Shown piece after piece: positions 6,709 to 7,962 of a DNA stretch of 7,962 nucleotides. The DNA comes from Lachnospiraceae bacterium. Its GTDB lineage: Bacteria; Bacillota; Clostridia; Lachnospirales; Lachnospiraceae. The notes under the pieces were generated by a model that worked only from the letters and a program-made list of their open reading frames with translations, was not told the origin of the DNA and did not search any database. The position numbers and the translations under genes are program-made. The stretch spans positions 1-7,962 of the forward strand of contig JAGDCK010000136.1 in the NCBI GenBank assembly GCA_017958585.1. The letters run 5' to 3'. How positions within the stretch are numbered: position 1 is the first letter of the stretch; each line of letters begins with the position of its first letter.

Positions 6709-6755
6709 AAAATGCAACAGAAATGAGCTGACCCTCAATACGCGTTGCATTTTTT
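6709..6755 (+). terminator. Hairpin repeat unit 2, probable intrinsic terminator of rhaBAD
   Basis: AAAATGCAAC (6709-6718) pairs with GTTGCATTTT (6744-6753), 10 bp, and the stem runs into six T bases (6750-6755). Inside is an internal loop, then a 4-bp stem TGAG (6724-6727) with CTCA (6734-6737) around the loop CTGACC (6728-6733), the same loop as unit 1. The U-tail makes this the likely end of rhaBAD transcription. The middle of the stem is less well paired than in unit 1. Confidence 0.65.
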
Positions 6756-6795
6756 CCGGGTGGCAAGGGTAACTGATTTTGATAAGAGATTTGAA

Positions 6796-6824
6796 TTGAA
6801 ACTGTTTTTGCATTGTGCTATAGT
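6796..6824 (+). promoter_or_regulatory. Sigma-A promoter for the MATE gene
   Basis: TTGAAA (6796-6801) and TATAGT (6819-6824) are 17 bases apart, and TGC directly before the -10 box makes an extended -10. Transcription would start near 6831, about 25 bases before the ATG at 6856. This gives the MATE gene its own promoter, downstream of the rhaBAD terminator. Confidence 0.75.
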
Positions 6825-6833
6825 GAGTGCACA
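6814..6833. promoter_or_regulatory. Inverted repeat over the MATE -10 box, candidate operator
   Basis: TGTGC (6814-6818) and GCACA (6829-6833) flank the ten bases that contain the -10 box and the region up to the likely start site. The arms extend outward by two bases with one mismatch. A repressor bound here would block the promoter, but no regulator for it is seen and a chance match of five-base arms is possible. Confidence 0.3.
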
Positions 6834-6855
6834 TTTAAGAAAAGGAGTAAATTCA

Positions 6856-7962
6856 ATGACTAAGAACATGACAGAGGGTTCACCCATGAAGCTTATTCTG
6901 GGTTTTTCCATTCCTCTTTTGGTGGGATATCTGTTTCAGCAGTTTTACAGCATTGTGGATACTATCATCGTCGGTAAGTATCTTGGCATAGAATCATTGG
7001 CGGCAGTAGGTGCTACGGGATCCGTATGTTTTTTGACCATTGGATTTTGCGGCGGAACCTGCAGCGGTTTTGCCATTCCTCTTGCCCATAAATTCGGTGC
7101 CGGGGATTATGTGGGACTTAGAAAATTTGTGGCAAATACCATATATCTTTCCGTATTTTTCTCGGTGCTGATCACCACCATAACGGCAGTTTTATGCAGG
7201 GATATCCTGGTGTGGATGAGGACTCCGGATAATATACTGGATGAGTCAGTGGACTATCTGTTCATCATCTTTTTGGGAATACCCACGGTGTTTTTATACA
7301 ATGTGGCAGCAGGTATCATCAGAAGTCTCGGAGATTCCAAGACTCCGGTGTATTTTCTGCTTTTGTCTTCCTTTACGAATATAGCTCTGGACCTTTTGTT
7401 TATCATGAAATTCGGAATGGGTGTAAAGGGAGCGGCCTATGCAACCGTGATCTCCCAGGGAATCTCCGGAATTGCCTGCGTATGGTACATGATAAAGAAA
7501 TTTGAGATCCTGCGTATAAATGGCGATGAGTGGAAATTTGAGAGTCATATGATGGGAACTTTGTGCAAAATGGGTGTACCCATGGGACTTCAGTATTCAA
7601 TCACCGCAATAGGCGGAGTGGTGCTTCAGAGTGCCACCAACACCCTGGGCTCAATGGCTGTGGCATCTATCACAGCAGGATCCAGGATCGCAAATATTCT
7701 GGGCTGTCCTTTCGAGGCTCTTGGAAACACTATGGCAACCTACGGCGGACAAAACGTGGGTGCAAAGCGGCTTGACAGGATCGGCATAGGGCTTAAGGAA
7801 TGCCTGAAGCTTGGAATAGGTTATTCTGTGGGAATCTTTGTGATCACGCTTTTTACGGCAAAATATATGGCTCTTATGTTTGTTGATGCGTCGGAGATTC
7901 AGGTCATAGAAAATGTAAAGATGTATTTGTATGTGAATACGGGAACCTATATATTACTCACC
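6856..7962 (+). CDS. MATE-family multidrug/sodium antiporter-type efflux protein, 3' end missing
   Basis: An open frame of 369 codons runs to the window end without a stop, so the gene is cut off. Full MATE proteins are about 440-480 residues. AGGAG (6843-6847) lies 8 bases before the ATG. The protein begins MTKNMTEGSPMKLILGFSIP, which matches the common MATE start: a short charged tail with a G-x-P step, then the first membrane helix. Typical segments follow: PLLVGYLFQQFYSIVDTIIV (20-39) with the conserved helix 1 Q-x-x-Y-x-x-VD pattern, GKYLGIESLAAVGATG (40-55), AAGIIRSLGDSKTP (150-163), and the second-half repeat starting near MGVPMGLQYS (239-248), with AGSRIANI and GNTMATYGGQNVGAKR. MATE proteins expel drugs or metabolites using H+ or Na+ gradients. 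The substrate cannot be told, and there is no sequence link to rhamnose metabolism. The family call is firm. Confidence 0.93.
   Translation, partial: MTKNMTEGSPMKLILGFSIPLLVGYLFQQFYSIVDTIIVGKYLGIESLAAVGATGSVCFLTIGFCGGTCSGFAIPLAHKFGAGDYVGLRKFVANTIYLSVFFSVLITTITAVLCRDILVWMRTPDNILDESVDYLFIIFLGIPTVFLYNVAAGIIRSLGDSKTPVYFLLLSSFTNIALDLLFIMKFGMGVKGAAYATVISQGISGIACVWYMIKKFEILRINGDEWKFESHMMGTLCKMGVPMGLQYSITAIGGVVLQSATNTLGSMAVASITAGSRIANILGCPFEALGNTMATYGGQNVGAKRLDRIGIGLKECLKLGIGYSVGIFVITLFTAKYMALMFVDASEIQVIENVKMYLYVNTGTYILLT

Noticed and set aside
6639..6855. CRISPR array or transposon end in the rhaD-MATE gap
   Set aside because: There are only two diverged units with a spacing unlike CRISPR arrays, no transposase remnant, and no target-site duplication that I can see.

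Overview
The window reads as a chromosomal carbohydrate-use locus from a Gram-positive anaerobe of the Clostridia, most likely a Lachnospiraceae-type gut or rumen bacterium. This is inferred from the moderate G+C, strong AGGAG-type ribosome binding sites, A-rich leaders with U-tailed hairpins, the style of the AraC-family regulator, and the MATE transporter. No single marker fixes the species.

All genes lie on the + strand. Positions 2-1936 hold the C-terminal part of a secreted-type glycoside hydrolase. It has the end of a GH30-like barrel with its nucleophile strand, the GH30 beta-sandwich, and three F5/8 type C (CBM32-like) modules. An AraC-family regulator follows at 1992-2963 and ends at a strong intrinsic terminator (2991-3030). 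A compact catabolic operon comes next: L-rhamnulokinase rhaB (3100-4509), L-rhamnose isomerase rhaA (4550-5809) and rhamnulose-1-phosphate aldolase rhaD (5820-6638). The last 217-base intergenic stretch carries two related hairpins, the second with a U-tail, and then a good sigma-A promoter driving a MATE-family efflux protein (6856 to beyond the window end). That MATE gene has no stop inside the window.

Together RhaA, RhaB and RhaD turn L-rhamnose into dihydroxyacetone phosphate and L-lactaldehyde, and the AraC protein is the obvious candidate regulator. The neighbouring GH30-CBM32 enzyme suggests that the sugar comes from a rhamnose-containing polysaccharide or glycoprotein glycan. No rhamnose transporter, mutarotase (rhaM), rhamnosidase or lactaldehyde-processing gene is visible, so these must lie elsewhere. 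The MATE gene has its own promoter and is probably unrelated.

Most of the window is a well-understood rhamnose pathway. The least explained part is the pair of tandem hairpins after rhaD. They share the apical loop CTGACC and show a compensatory base-pair change, which points to a structured RNA or a repeat family.
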